A stretch of 64,000 bases of DNA, taken from Mycobacterium sp. 1245111.1. GTDB taxonomy: Bacteria; Actinomycetota; Actinomycetes; Mycobacteriales; Mycobacteriaceae. Under the pieces are notes generated by a model that worked only from the letters and a program-made list of their open reading frames with translations, was not told the DNA's origin and made no database searches. Shown here piece after piece: positions 1 through 9,468 of this stretch. The position numbers were made by a program, and so were the translations under genes. The stretch covers positions 45,538-109,537 of the forward strand of contig NZ_LZLV01000143.1 in the NCBI RefSeq assembly GCF_001673405.1, in the 5' to 3' direction. How positions within the stretch are numbered: the stretch's first letter is position 1; every line of letters starts with the position of its first letter.

Positions 1-714
1 GGTCGCGCCGTACAGCAGAGCCACGCCATACAGGAAGAACGCCGACGAAAATGCGCCCAGCAGAAAGTATTTGACCGCCGCTTCCTGGGACAGCAGGCGA
101 CGGTGCCTGGCCAGCCCGCAGAGCAGGTAGAGCGGCAGCGACAGGACCTCGAGCGCGACGAACATCGTCAGCAGGTCGTTGGCGGCCGGAAACACCAGCA
201 TGCCGCCGACCGCCAGCATCGTCAGCGGGAAGACCTCGGTTTGGCTCGCGCCGGCCCGTTTCGCCTCGTGCTCGGCCGCGCTGTCCGGAACCGCGGACGC
301 TTGCGGTGTAAAAGAATCCAATCCGGCCGGCTGGTGAGCGGTAGCCGTCGCGGCACCGGGTCCGGCGGCCGCATTATCGCCCTTCTGGCGTTCGGCGAAG
401 AAGAACACGGCCAGCACCGCGACCAGGAGGATAGTGCCCTGCAGCAGCAGGGTCGGTCCGTCGATGGCCAACGCGTGCATCACTGCGTAGCGGCCCGGAG
501 GATCGAGTCGCCGCCCGACGACGATGACCGCGGCGATGGCCGCGATCAATCCGCCGAGCGAGAGCAGCACCTGGGCGCCGTAGCGGGCCCGTCGGGGCAG
601 GAATGCTTCCACCAGAACGCCCACCACCGCGACACCGAAGACGATGAAAATCGGTGAGAGCACACCGTATTCGACACTGGGCGTCGGCATAGAAGCAGCA
701 AGCAGTGACGTCAT
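1..714 (-). CDS. nuoN: NADH-quinone oxidoreductase subunit N (partial, 3' end outside window)
   Basis: Antiporter-like membrane subunit of respiratory complex I, taking part in proton translocation. The N-terminal 238 codons are present, reading MTSLLAASMPTPSVEYGVLS onward, with several hydrophobic segments and the family stretch AAVKYFLLGAFSSAFFLYG near the window edge. The ATG at 714 overlaps the nuoM stop codon (ATGA), which fixes the start. It is the last gene of the nuo operon. A hydrophilic, Ala-rich loop at about residues 115-150 separates the first membrane segments from the rest. The C-terminal half lies beyond position 1. Confidence 0.95.
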   Translation of the reverse strand, partial: MTSLLAASMPTPSVEYGVLSPIFIVFGVAVVGVLVEAFLPRRARYGAQVLLSLGGLIAAIAAVIVVGRRLDPPGRYAVMHALAIDGPTLLLQGTILLVAVLAVFFFAERQKGDNAAAGPGAATATAHQPAGLDSFTPQASAVPDSAAEHEAKRAGASQTEVFPLTMLAVGGMLVFPAANDLLTMFVALEVLSLPLYLLCGLARHRRLLSQEAAVKYFLLGAFSSAFFLYGVALLYGAT

Positions 715-2291
715 CGGCGCGGTCCTTCCGCCATTCCGGGCACGTGCGTCGTGCCCGGCCGCACGATCGGCGCGGGGTCATGCGCACCGATGGTTGCCAT
801 GGTGCTGTCCACCGCGGGGTTGATGATGTCGAGCACCGGCTTGGGGTAGATCCCCAACACCAGCAGCAGCGCGATCAGAGGTGCGACGACCAGGATTTCC
901 CGTGGTAGCAGGTCGCGGATCCGTTCGTTGCCCGGTGTGACGGGGCCGGTCATCACCCGCTGGTAGAGCCAGAGGATGTAGATCGACGAGAGCACCAGCG
1001 CGGTGACGCCGACTGCCGCCGCCAACCAGTAACGGTTGTATGCGCCCAGCAGCACCAGGAATTCGCTGATGAAGGGTGCCAGGCCGGGCAGCGACACCGT
1101 GGCCAACCCCGCCACCAGGAACGTGCCGGCCAGCACCGGGGCCACCTTCTGGACGCCGCCGTAGGCGGCTATCGAACGTGTGCCGCGGCGCGAGATCAGG
1201 AATCCGGCGATCAGGAAGACCGCGGCGGTGGAGATGCCGTGGTTGAGCATGTACAGCGTCGAACCGCTCTGACCCTGGGTCGTCATCACGAAGATGCCGA
1301 GAATGATGAAGCCGAAGTGCGAGATCGACGTGTAGGCGATCAGCCGCATGATGTCGGTCTGTCCGATCGCGACGATGGCGCCATAGACGACGCCGATCAC
1401 CGCGAGCGCGACGATGGCAGGCCGGAAATACGTTGACGCGTCAGGGAACAACTGTAGGCAGTAGCGCAGCATGCCGAACGTGCCGACCTTGTCCATCACC
1501 GCGGTGATCAGCACCGCGGTCGCCGGTGTCGATTCCACCGCGGCGTCGGGCAGCCAGCGGTGGAACGGCCACAGCGGTGCCTTGATGGCGAACGCGAACA
1601 TGAATCCCAGGAACAGCGCCTTCATCACGCCAGACGAAGCGCCCAAGGTACCTGACGTGACGGCAGCGACGATCTGACGGAAATCGAATGTGCCCGAGCC
1701 GTTTTCGGCGGTCACCACGTATAAGCCGATCACCGCGGCGAGCATGATCAGCCCGCCGAACAGGTTGTACAGCAAGAACTTCACCGCGGCGCGTGACCGG
1801 TGGGCGCCACCGCCGAATCCGCCGATGAGGAAATACATCGGGATGAGCATCGCCTCGAAGAACACGTAGAAAAGCAGCACGTCCAGTGAGACGACCGAGA
1901 TGAGCACCATCGATTCGATGGTCAAGGTCAGAGCCACATAGGCCTGTGTGCCGCGGGATCGCTCGCCACCGTCGTTCCAGCCGGCCACCAGCAGGACCGG
2001 CACCAGGATCGTGGTCACGAGGACCAGCATCAGCGCGATGCCGTCGACGCCGATGGTATAGCCGGCGCCGAAAGCCGGTATCCACGGGTGAGATTCGGTG
2101 AACTGGTAGGTCGGGCCGCCGGCCTTGAAGGCCACCGCGAGCGCGATCGACAGCGCCAGCACCGCCACCGAGACGGCGACGCCGAGCCACTTGGCGAGCT
2201 GCCGGCCGCCCGGCGGCACCAGGATGATCACGACGGCCCCGACCAGTGGCAGCAGCCACAGGATCGAAAGCCAAGGGACGTTTGAAGTCAC
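711..2291 (-). CDS. nuoM: NADH-quinone oxidoreductase subunit M
   Basis: Antiporter-like proton-pumping subunit of complex I in the inner membrane. About 526 residues, almost entirely hydrophobic helices. The core motifs of the family are visible, including a conserved Glu in a helix (FFEAMLIPMYFLIGG) and the KAPLWPFHRWLPDAAVESTP loop. I chose the GTG at 2291, which overlaps the nuoL stop (GTGA). A second GTG directly upstream at 2294 is an alternative one codon longer. The reading frame stays open to 2393, but that extension lies inside nuoL and is Arg-rich, so it is not coding. Confidence 0.96.
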   Translation of the reverse strand: MTSNVPWLSILWLLPLVGAVVIILVPPGGRQLAKWLGVAVSVAVLALSIALAVAFKAGGPTYQFTESHPWIPAFGAGYTIGVDGIALMLVLVTTILVPVLLVAGWNDGGERSRGTQAYVALTLTIESMVLISVVSLDVLLFYVFFEAMLIPMYFLIGGFGGGAHRSRAAVKFLLYNLFGGLIMLAAVIGLYVVTAENGSGTFDFRQIVAAVTSGTLGASSGVMKALFLGFMFAFAIKAPLWPFHRWLPDAAVESTPATAVLITAVMDKVGTFGMLRYCLQLFPDASTYFRPAIVALAVIGVVYGAIVAIGQTDIMRLIAYTSISHFGFIILGIFVMTTQGQSGSTLYMLNHGISTAAVFLIAGFLISRRGTRSIAAYGGVQKVAPVLAGTFLVAGLATVSLPGLAPFISEFLVLLGAYNRYWLAAAVGVTALVLSSIYILWLYQRVMTGPVTPGNERIRDLLPREILVVAPLIALLLVLGIYPKPVLDIINPAVDSTMATIGAHDPAPIVRPGTTHVPGMAEGPRR

Positions 2292-4171
2292 CACGTTTGC
2301 ACCGCCAGGATCGCGGCGGCGACAAGCGCCGCTCCGGCCAACATCGACAACGCGTAATTGCGGGCGAATCCGGTCTGGAAGCCACGCAGCCATTCCGACG
2401 TGCGACCCACCAGGTTGGCCAGCCCGTTGACCGAGCCGTCCACGCCCTGATCGTCGAATTCGACCAGCGCGTGGGTGAACTGGGCGCCCGGTCGCATGAA
2501 CACTTCCTCGTTGAAGGCATCGCCGTAGAGGTCCCGGCGGGCGGCGGTGGTCAGCACGGACACCTTCGCGGGCGCGGTCGCAGGCACTGCGCGCAGGCCG
2601 TAGAGCAGGACGGCGACGCCGACTCCCACCAAGACGGTGCCGAGGGTGACCACGTTAAACGTCCATGTCGGCAACACGTGTGAGCTTTCCTCGAAGGTGG
2701 TCACCGGCTCGAGCCAGTGCTGCAGCCTGCCGCCGAAGGCGAACAAGCCGCCGGAGAACACCGAGCCGACGGCCAGCAGGATCATCGGCCAGGTCATCAA
2801 CGCGGGCGCCTCGTGCGGATGCGCGTCGTCGGCCCAACGCTTTTCGCCGAAGAACGTCATCAGCATCACCCGGGTCATGTAGAACGCCGTGATGCCGGCG
2901 CCCAGCAAGGCGGCCCCACCCAACACGTAACCGCGGACGCCGCCGGCACCCAGGGCGGCTTCGATGATCGCGTCCTTGGAGAAGTAGCCCGCGAACGGCC
3001 ACACGCCGATGATGGCGAGGTAGCCAAAGCCGAAGGTGGCGAAGGTGATCGGCAGCACGGTGCGCAGTGCGCCGTAGCGGCGCATGTCCTGCTCTTCGTG
3101 CATCGCGTGGATGATCGAGCCCGAGCCGAGGAACAGACCGGCCTTGAAGAAGCCGTGGGTGAGCAGGTGCATGATCGCGAACACGTAGCCGGCCGGACCC
3201 AGACCCGCGGCCAGCACCATGTAACCGATCTGGCTCATCGTGGACGCCGCGAGCGCGCGCTTGATGTCGTCCTTCGCGCAGCCGATGAATGCCCCGAAGA
3301 GCAGCGTCACCGCGCCGACGATGATCACGCCGAGACGGGCGTCGGGGGACAGGCTGTAGAGCGGGTTGCACCGCACGATCAGGTACACACCCGCGGTCAC
3401 CATGGTGGCGGCGTGGATCAGCGCCGAGACCGGGGTGGGACCCTCCATCGCGTCACCGAGCCAGGCCTGCAGCGGAACCTGAGCGGACTTGGCGCACGCT
3501 CCGGCCAGTAGCAGTAAGCCGATCCAGGTCAACGCGCTTGGGCTGGCGCCCGGGGCCTGGCCGAACACTTGCGGGTAGGACAGCGAGCCGAAGTTGGCGA
3601 AGATCACGAAGATCGCCAGCGCCAACCCGGCATCGCCGACCCGGTTCATCACGAAGGCCTTCTTGGCCGCGGTGGCCGCGGTCGGCTTCTGGTACCAGAA
3701 CCCGATCAGCAGGTAGGACGCCAGACCGACGCCTTCCCAGCCGGCGTAGAGGGCCACGAAGTTGTCGGCCACCACCAGCAACAGCATCGCTGCGAGAAAC
3801 AGGTTCAGGTAGGCGAAAAACCGTCGGCGGTCGGGATCTTCGGCCATGTAGGCCACCGAGTAGATGTGGATCAGCGATCCGACACCGGTGATCAGCAGCA
3901 CGAAACAGATTGACAGCTGGTCGATTTGCAGTCCGAAGTCGACCTGCAAGGTGCCGACGGGAATCCAGCTGAACAAGTGCTGGGTGATCGTGCGGGCATC
4001 CCCGTGCCGACCGAGCATGTCGGTCAGCAGAGCGACACCGACACCGAACGAGGCCACCGCGGTCAGGCAGCCCAGCCAGTGCCCCCACGCGTCGGTGCGC
4101 CGGCCGCCGAGCAGCAATATTGCGGCGCCGGCCGCGGGCAACGCGACGAGCAGCCAGGTCAGATGTGTCAT
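2288..4171 (-). CDS. nuoL: NADH-quinone oxidoreductase subunit L
   Basis: Largest antiporter-like subunit of complex I, at the distal end of the membrane arm. The protein is 627 residues starting MTHLTWLLVALPAAGAAILL. The conserved helix with the HAATMVTAGVYL motif and the upstream WLGDAMEGPTPVSALIHA segment are present. The C-terminal part has the amphipathic stretch and last membrane helix expected of NuoL. The ATG at 4171 lies 4 bp after the nuoK stop. An in-frame upstream ATG at 4225 falls inside nuoK and would add residues unlike the family. Confidence 0.97.
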   Translation of the reverse strand: MTHLTWLLVALPAAGAAILLLGGRRTDAWGHWLGCLTAVASFGVGVALLTDMLGRHGDARTITQHLFSWIPVGTLQVDFGLQIDQLSICFVLLITGVGSLIHIYSVAYMAEDPDRRRFFAYLNLFLAAMLLLVVADNFVALYAGWEGVGLASYLLIGFWYQKPTAATAAKKAFVMNRVGDAGLALAIFVIFANFGSLSYPQVFGQAPGASPSALTWIGLLLLAGACAKSAQVPLQAWLGDAMEGPTPVSALIHAATMVTAGVYLIVRCNPLYSLSPDARLGVIIVGAVTLLFGAFIGCAKDDIKRALAASTMSQIGYMVLAAGLGPAGYVFAIMHLLTHGFFKAGLFLGSGSIIHAMHEEQDMRRYGALRTVLPITFATFGFGYLAIIGVWPFAGYFSKDAIIEAALGAGGVRGYVLGGAALLGAGITAFYMTRVMLMTFFGEKRWADDAHPHEAPALMTWPMILLAVGSVFSGGLFAFGGRLQHWLEPVTTFEESSHVLPTWTFNVVTLGTVLVGVGVAVLLYGLRAVPATAPAKVSVLTTAARRDLYGDAFNEEVFMRPGAQFTHALVEFDDQGVDGSVNGLANLVGRTSEWLRGFQTGFARNYALSMLAGAALVAAAILAVQTW

Positions 4172-4175
4172 ACCG

Positions 4176-4475
4176 TCAGCCTTTGAGCAGGTTGGCGTCG
4201 TCGACCGAAGCCGATTTGCGGGCACGGAAAATCGTCATGATGATGGCCAGCCCGACCACCACTTCGCAGGCGGCGACGACCATCGTGAAGAAGGCCACCA
4301 TCTGGCCGTCGAGATGACCATGCAGCCGGGCGAACGTGACGAAGGCCAGATTGACCGCGTTCAGCATCAACTCGACACACATGAACATGACAATCGCGTT
4401 GCGCCGCAACAGAACACCGGCAGCGCCGATGGTGAACAGCAGCGCGGACAGATACAGGTAATTCATCGGGTTCAT
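4176..4475 (-). CDS. nuoK: NADH-quinone oxidoreductase subunit K
   Basis: Small membrane subunit of complex I with three helices (about residues 5-24, 27-48 and 57-83), 99 residues in all. The membrane-embedded acidic residues typical of NuoK are seen in MCVELMLNAVNL and in AACEVVVGLAII. The ATG at 4475 overlaps the nuoJ stop codon (ATGA). Length and helix pattern match the family, so function is secure. Confidence 0.97.
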   Translation of the reverse strand: MNPMNYLYLSALLFTIGAAGVLLRRNAIVMFMCVELMLNAVNLAFVTFARLHGHLDGQMVAFFTMVVAACEVVVGLAIIMTIFRARKSASVDDANLLKG

Positions 4476-5278
4476 GACACACCCCCGGCCCCATTGGAGC
4501 CAGAACCGTTGGAACCGTGGATGGCTGGCATGTCCTTCTCCTTGACCGGCCGCGGTTCCAGGACCGCGGGCACCGACAACCGGGAGGGTGATCCGTCGGG
4601 CAGTCGCGCGGGAGTGTCCACCGCGTTGTGCCGCGCGAAGACACCGGGGCCGGGCAGCGGGGTCGGGTGTCCGCCGGGCTGGAATCGCTCGATGGACATC
4701 TCGCGCTGGGTCTTGCGGCGCTCGAAGCGCTCGCGGTGGGCCAGGATCATCGCACCGATCGCCGCGGTGATCAGCAGCGCGCTGGTCAGTTCGAATGCCC
4801 ACAAGTATTGGGAGAAGATCAGCGTCGCGAGTCCCTGGACGTTGCCTTCGGGAGCAATGTCAATGGAGTTGCCGTTTGGCAGGAAGCGGTTGGTGGCGAC
4901 GTTGCCGATGCCGGCGATCAGCACGATACCCAGGCCCAGTCCGGCCGCCACGGCGGCAATCCGTTGTCCGCGAAGGGTTTCCACCAACGATTCCGCCGAA
5001 TCGACGCCGATCAGCATCAGCACGAAGAGGAACAGCATCATCACGGCGCCCGTGTAGACCACGATCTGTACGACGCCGAGGAACAGCGCGTCCTGGATCA
5101 TGTAGAACACCGCCAGTACGATCATCGTCATCGCCAGCGACATCGCGCAGTAGACCGCGTTGGCGGACATCACCACGCCCAGGGCGCCGACCAGCGCGAG
5201 GGCGGCGAGAATCCAGAACGTCACCGCCTCGCCGGTGGACGTGCGGGCGATGGCGTCAGCGGCCAGATGAGTGATCAC
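4472..5278 (-). CDS. nuoJ: NADH-quinone oxidoreductase subunit J
   Basis: Membrane subunit of complex I, 268 residues. Five hydrophobic helices occupy the first 190 residues or so, including the conserved helix FLGVVQIVVYTGAVMMLFLF that is deformed during turnover in characterised complexes. A hydrophilic, Pro- and Gly-rich tail of about 80 residues follows, as in other mycobacterial NuoJ proteins. The GTG at 5278 overlaps the nuoI stop (GTGA) and gives the N-terminus VITHLAADAIA. The frame is open further upstream but only as an Arg/Pro-rich shadow of nuoI. Confidence 0.95.
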   Translation of the reverse strand: MITHLAADAIARTSTGEAVTFWILAALALVGALGVVMSANAVYCAMSLAMTMIVLAVFYMIQDALFLGVVQIVVYTGAVMMLFLFVLMLIGVDSAESLVETLRGQRIAAVAAGLGLGIVLIAGIGNVATNRFLPNGNSIDIAPEGNVQGLATLIFSQYLWAFELTSALLITAAIGAMILAHRERFERRKTQREMSIERFQPGGHPTPLPGPGVFARHNAVDTPARLPDGSPSRLSVPAVLEPRPVKEKDMPAIHGSNGSGSNGAGGVS

Positions 5279-5820
5279 TTGGAGACATCCGAAATCGGTA
5301 GGCGCCGAAGGCCGTTCGCGGTGATGTTGCCACGGTAGTAGTCGGCGTCGGTGGCGCCCTCGGCCCGGGGGTGCGGGGCCGGGGTCATGCCGTCCAGCAA
5401 CGGCGCGAGCAGGTTCTGCTTTTCGTAGATCAAGTCGGCCCGGTTGTCGTCGGCCATCTCGTACTCGTTCGTCATCGTCAGCGCGCGGGTCGGACAGGCC
5501 TCGACGCACAGCCCGCATCCGATGCAGCGCAGGTAGTTGATCTGGTAGACGCGGCCGTAGCGTTCACCCGGCGAATAGCGGGCTTCGTCGGTGTTGTCGG
5601 CGCCTTCGACGTAGATCGCGTCGGCGGGACACGACCATGCGCACAGTTCGCAGCCGATGCACTTCTCCAGCCCGTCGGCGTAGCGGTTGAGCTGGTGGCG
5701 GCCGTGATACCGCGGCTTGACCGGGCCGGGGTTTTCCGGATAGCTCTCGGTGATCGGGCGCTTGAACATCGCGCCGAACGTGACGCCGAAACCGGCGAGG
5801 GAACTGAGGAACTTAGCCAT
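5275..5820 (-). CDS. nuoI: NADH-quinone oxidoreductase subunit I (two [4Fe-4S])
   Basis: Peripheral ferredoxin-like subunit carrying clusters N6a and N6b in the electron path to quinone. Two CxxCxxCxxxCP motifs are visible: Cys54, 57, 60, 64 and Cys99, 102, 105, 109. The protein is 181 residues. The ATG at 5820 overlaps the end of nuoH by 8 bp. The C-terminal tail after the second motif is Ala/Pro-rich and ends in DVSK. Confidence 0.97.
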   Translation of the reverse strand: MAKFLSSLAGFGVTFGAMFKRPITESYPENPGPVKPRYHGRHQLNRYADGLEKCIGCELCAWSCPADAIYVEGADNTDEARYSPGERYGRVYQINYLRCIGCGLCVEACPTRALTMTNEYEMADDNRADLIYEKQNLLAPLLDGMTPAPHPRAEGATDADYYRGNITANGLRRLPISDVSK

Positions 5821-7072
5821 TGGCTGTCTCCTTGGTCGCCGGCGCCAGAGCTTTGCCGGGCATCGGCGGCGTAGGGAACGCCGGTTCGAGGGCCGCGTAT
5901 GCGGACCTCAGCTCCGACTCTGTGCGGCGACGCTTCCTGCGAAGCGTTCTGTTGCTGAACGGTCGTTGCAGCAGATACAGCAACACGGCTGTCACGACAA
6001 GGCTGGCGACGACCAGCACCGTCGTCCAGTGCGCATAACCCTGGTCGCGCAGCGTGCGGATACCGGCGGCGATCAACGCCCAGACCAGCGACACAGGGAT
6101 GAGGATCTTCCAGCCAAGGGCCATGAACTGGTCGTAGCGCAGTCGGGGGAGTACACCGCGCAGCCAGATGTAGATGAACAGGAACACCCACACCTTGGCG
6201 GTAAACCACAGCACCGGCCAGAAGCCACTATTGGCGCCGGCCCACACCATGGTCAGCGGCCACGGTGCGTGCCAGCCGCCCAGGAACAACGTCGCGGCCA
6301 GCGCCGACACCGTGGTCATGTTGATGTACTCGGCAAGGAAGAACATCGCGAAGCTCAGCGACGAGTACTCGGTGTGGAAACCGGCCACCAGTTCGCCTTC
6401 GGCCTCGGGCAGGTCGAACGGGGCGCGGTTGGTTTCTCCGACCATCGACACCAGGTAGGTGCAGAACGACGGCAGCAGCAGGAAGATGTACCAAACCCGG
6501 TTCTGGGCCGTGACGATCTGCGAGGTGGACATCGTTCCGGCGTAAAGGAATACCGTCGCGAACGACAGTCCCATCGCGACCTCGTAGGAGATCACCTGCG
6601 CGGTGGAGCGCACCCCTCCCAGCAGCGGGTAGGTCGAGCCCGAGGACCATCCGGCGAGCACGATCCCGTACACCCCGATCGACGACAGGGCCAGGATGAA
6701 CAGCACCGCCACCGGCAGATCGGTCACCTGCAGCGGGGTCCAGTGGCCGAACACCGAAACCTGCGGCCCGAATGGGATGAACGCAAACGCGGTGATCGCG
6801 GGGATCGTCGAGATGGCCGGCGCCAGAAGGAAAATGGGCTTTTCGACGCCGAATGGGATCAGCGGCTCCTTGAGCGCCAGCTTGATGCCGTCGGCCAGGC
6901 TTTGCAGGTAGCCGCGCGGGCCGACCCGGTTGGGTCCCCAACGCATCTGCATGCGGCCCAGGATCTTGCGTTCGGCGAGGATCGCGACAAGCACCGTCAG
7001 GACCAGGAACACGAAGACCAGAAGCGCTTTGGCCAGGATCAGCCACCAGGTGTCGTGTCCGAAGCCGATCAC
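5813..7072 (-). CDS. nuoH: NADH-quinone oxidoreductase subunit H
   Basis: Membrane subunit that forms much of the quinone chamber and contacts the peripheral arm. It has about 419 residues. The conserved loop ERKILGRMQMRWGPNRVGP, the SLADGIKL(A)LKEPL stretch and the acidic loop ETNRAPFDLPEAEGELVAGF are all present. I place the start at the GTG at 7072, which overlaps the nuoG stop (GTGA) and gives VIGFGHDTWW, matching the N-terminus of mycobacterial NuoH. The longer open frame to 7540 is a shadow of nuoG. A hydrophilic C-terminal tail of about 70 residues follows the last helix. Confidence 0.96.
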   Translation of the reverse strand: MIGFGHDTWWLILAKALLVFVFLVLTVLVAILAERKILGRMQMRWGPNRVGPRGYLQSLADGIKLALKEPLIPFGVEKPIFLLAPAISTIPAITAFAFIPFGPQVSVFGHWTPLQVTDLPVAVLFILALSSIGVYGIVLAGWSSGSTYPLLGGVRSTAQVISYEVAMGLSFATVFLYAGTMSTSQIVTAQNRVWYIFLLLPSFCTYLVSMVGETNRAPFDLPEAEGELVAGFHTEYSSLSFAMFFLAEYINMTTVSALAATLFLGGWHAPWPLTMVWAGANSGFWPVLWFTAKVWVFLFIYIWLRGVLPRLRYDQFMALGWKILIPVSLVWALIAAGIRTLRDQGYAHWTTVLVVASLVVTAVLLYLLQRPFSNRTLRRKRRRTESELRSAYAALEPAFPTPPMPGKALAPATKETANG

Positions 7073-9468
7073 TTCGCCGCTCCAATCTTGACGACGGCGC
7101 CAAGCGTGACGCCCAGTTGCCGGTGCACCGCCGAGCCGGGTGAGTTCAGCGGTAGCCATGCCACGTGGTCGGGCATCTCGGTGATCATCAGCGGCAGGGT
7201 GATTGAGCCGTGCGCGGTGCTGACACTGACGTTGTCGCCGTCGGCGGCCCCGAGCCCGCTCGCCGTCGCTGCCGACAACCGCACGACGGGGGTGCGGGCG
7301 GTACCGGCCAGATGCGGCTCGCCGTCCTGCAGCTGTCCGTCGTCGAGCAGCATCCGCCAGGCCGCCAGGATGGCCTCTCCGGCACCCGGCTTGGGGGCCG
7401 CGGCCGCCGCGACGCTCGGTGCCGCTGCAGGCGTGCCGTCCCAGGTGCCCAATCCGTTGAGTTCGGCCAAACCGGCTGCGACCGTGGGGAATCCGAGGTC
7501 GATGCCCAACTCGTCGGCCAGGGTGTCCAGCACGCGGCAATCCGGGGTCGCGGTCGGCGGCAGCGCATTCGAGAAGCTGCGCTGACGGCCTTCCCAGTTG
7601 ACGTAGGTTCCGGCTTTCTCGGCGGCCGGCGCGATCGGGAAGACCACGTCGGCCCGCTCGGTGACGGCGCTGTGCCGCAGTTCCAGGCTCACGATGAAGC
7701 CCGCGGCGTCCAGCGCGGCCAGCACCGCGTCGGGGTCGGCGAAGTCGTAGGGGTCGATGCCGCCGACCAACAGTGCGCCCAGGCTGCCGTCCTTGGCGGC
7801 GGCCAGGATGGCCTCCGCACTACGCCCTGCGGCCGATGGCAGTTCGGCGACGTTCCAGCCAGCGGCGACCTGCGATCGCGCGGTCTCGTCGCTCAGCGGC
7901 CGGCCGCCGGGCAGCAGGCCCGGCAGCGCGCCGGCCTCGATCGCGCCGCGCTCACCGGCGCGGCGAGGCACCCACGCCAGTCGCGCACCGGTGCTGTCGG
8001 CGAGCCGGGTCGCCGCGGATAACCCACCGGGCACGCTCGCGAGCCGTTCGCCGACGATGATCACGGCGCCCGGTTTCGACAGCAGCCCGGCGAGTTCGCC
8101 GCCGGCCAGTGCGTCCAACGCGGCGGCCTCGTCGCCCGGTGCGGTCTCGATCAGCGTGCCGTCCATCTTCTGTAAACCGTTGCTCGCGAACGGCGCAATC
8201 GCGTGCACCGGCAGTCCGTGCTTGCGGGCCGCCTTGCGCAACCGCAGGTACACGATCGGCGATTCTTCTTCGGGCTCGAAGCCGACGAGCAGCACCGCGG
8301 GCGCCGACTCCAGGTCGGAGTAGCTGGTGGTGAGCAGCTTGCCCGCGACCCGCGCCGCTAGGAATTCCGTCTCCTCGTCCGAATGCGGACGGGCGCGGAA
8401 GTCGATGTCGTTGGTGCCCAACACAATTCGCGCGAACTTGGAGTACGCATAGGCGTCTTCGACGGTCAACCGGCCGCCGGGCAGCACACCGGCGCCACCG
8501 GCCGCAGTGGTGAGCCCTTCGAGCGCCGCGGCGACCGCATGCGGCCATGAGGCGGGCTCCAGCGCGCCGTCGGCACCGCGGACCAGGGGAGTGGTGATCC
8601 GGTCGCCTTGGGTGGCGTAGGTAAACGCCCAGCGGCCCTTGTCGCAGTTCCACTCTTCGTTGACCTCGGGCTCGTCGCCAGCGAGTCGGCGCAGCACCTT
8701 GCCGCGGCGGTGGTCGGTGCGCTGCGCGCATCCCGATGCGCAGTGCTCGCACACGCTGGGGCTGGAGACCAAGTCGAAGGGCCGGGCACGGAAACGGTAA
8801 GCGGTGCCGGTGAGCGCGCCGACCGGGCAGATCTGCACGGTGTTGCCGGAGAAATAAGATTCGAACGGCTCCTCGGCATAGATGCCGACCTGCTGCAGCG
8901 CGCCGCGTTCGAGCATTTCGATGAACGGGTCGCCGGCAATTTGGTCGGAGAACCGGGTGCAGCGCGCGCACAGAATGCAACGCTCGCGGTCCAGCAGCAC
9001 CTGCGAGGAGATGTTGATCGGTTTGGTGAAGGTGCGCTTGACGTCCTCGAACCGAGAATCCGGGCGGCCGTTGGACATGGCCTGGTTCTGCAGCGGGCAT
9101 TCGCCGCCCTTGTCGCACATCGGGCAGTCCAGCGGATGGTTGATCAGCAGCAGCTCCATCACGCCGTGCTGCGCCTTGTCGGCCACCTCGGAGCTGAACT
9201 GCGTGCGCACCACCATGTCGTCGGCGACCGGAATCGTGCACGACGCCATCGGCTTACGCTGTCCCTCGATTTCGACGATGCACTGGCGGCACGCGCCGAC
9301 CGGGTCCAGCAGCGGGTGGTCGCAGAACCGGGGGATCTGCACACCGATCAGCTCGGCGGCCCTGATCACCAAAGTTCCCTTGGGAACACTGACTTCGGTG
9401 CCGTCGATGGTCAGCGTCACCAATTCAGGCTCGGTGACCTTTTCTCCGGTGTCAGCAGTTTGGGTCAC
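7069..9468 (-). CDS. nuoG: NADH-quinone oxidoreductase subunit G
   Basis: Large peripheral iron-sulfur subunit of complex I, 799 residues. Cluster ligands are readable in order: Cys49, 60, 63, 77 ([2Fe-2S] N1b); His111 with Cys115, 118, 124 (N5); Cys164, 167, 170 and Cys214 (N4); and Cys240, 243, 247, 275, the extra N7 cluster found in some bacterial enzymes. A molybdopterin-oxidoreductase-like domain without expected cofactor fills the rest, ending in a small beta domain. The GTG at 9468 overlaps the nuoF stop (GTGA). Confidence 0.97.
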   Translation of the reverse strand: MTQTADTGEKVTEPELVTLTIDGTEVSVPKGTLVIRAAELIGVQIPRFCDHPLLDPVGACRQCIVEIEGQRKPMASCTIPVADDMVVRTQFSSEVADKAQHGVMELLLINHPLDCPMCDKGGECPLQNQAMSNGRPDSRFEDVKRTFTKPINISSQVLLDRERCILCARCTRFSDQIAGDPFIEMLERGALQQVGIYAEEPFESYFSGNTVQICPVGALTGTAYRFRARPFDLVSSPSVCEHCASGCAQRTDHRRGKVLRRLAGDEPEVNEEWNCDKGRWAFTYATQGDRITTPLVRGADGALEPASWPHAVAAALEGLTTAAGGAGVLPGGRLTVEDAYAYSKFARIVLGTNDIDFRARPHSDEETEFLAARVAGKLLTTSYSDLESAPAVLLVGFEPEEESPIVYLRLRKAARKHGLPVHAIAPFASNGLQKMDGTLIETAPGDEAAALDALAGGELAGLLSKPGAVIIVGERLASVPGGLSAATRLADSTGARLAWVPRRAGERGAIEAGALPGLLPGGRPLSDETARSQVAAGWNVAELPSAAGRSAEAILAAAKDGSLGALLVGGIDPYDFADPDAVLAALDAAGFIVSLELRHSAVTERADVVFPIAPAAEKAGTYVNWEGRQRSFSNALPPTATPDCRVLDTLADELGIDLGFPTVAAGLAELNGLGTWDGTPAAAPSVAAAAAPKPGAGEAILAAWRMLLDDGQLQDGEPHLAGTARTPVVRLSAATASGLGAADGDNVSVSTAHGSITLPLMITEMPDHVAWLPLNSPGSAVHRQLGVTLGAVVKIGAAK

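Noticed and set aside
103..657. Plus-strand open frame opposite nuoN
   Set aside because: Rich in Arg, Gln, His and Asp, with no family pattern; it mirrors the well-supported nuoN frame.
2717..3511. Long plus-strand open frame opposite nuoL
   Set aside because: Composition is typical of an antisense shadow in GC-rich DNA, and nuoL is certain.
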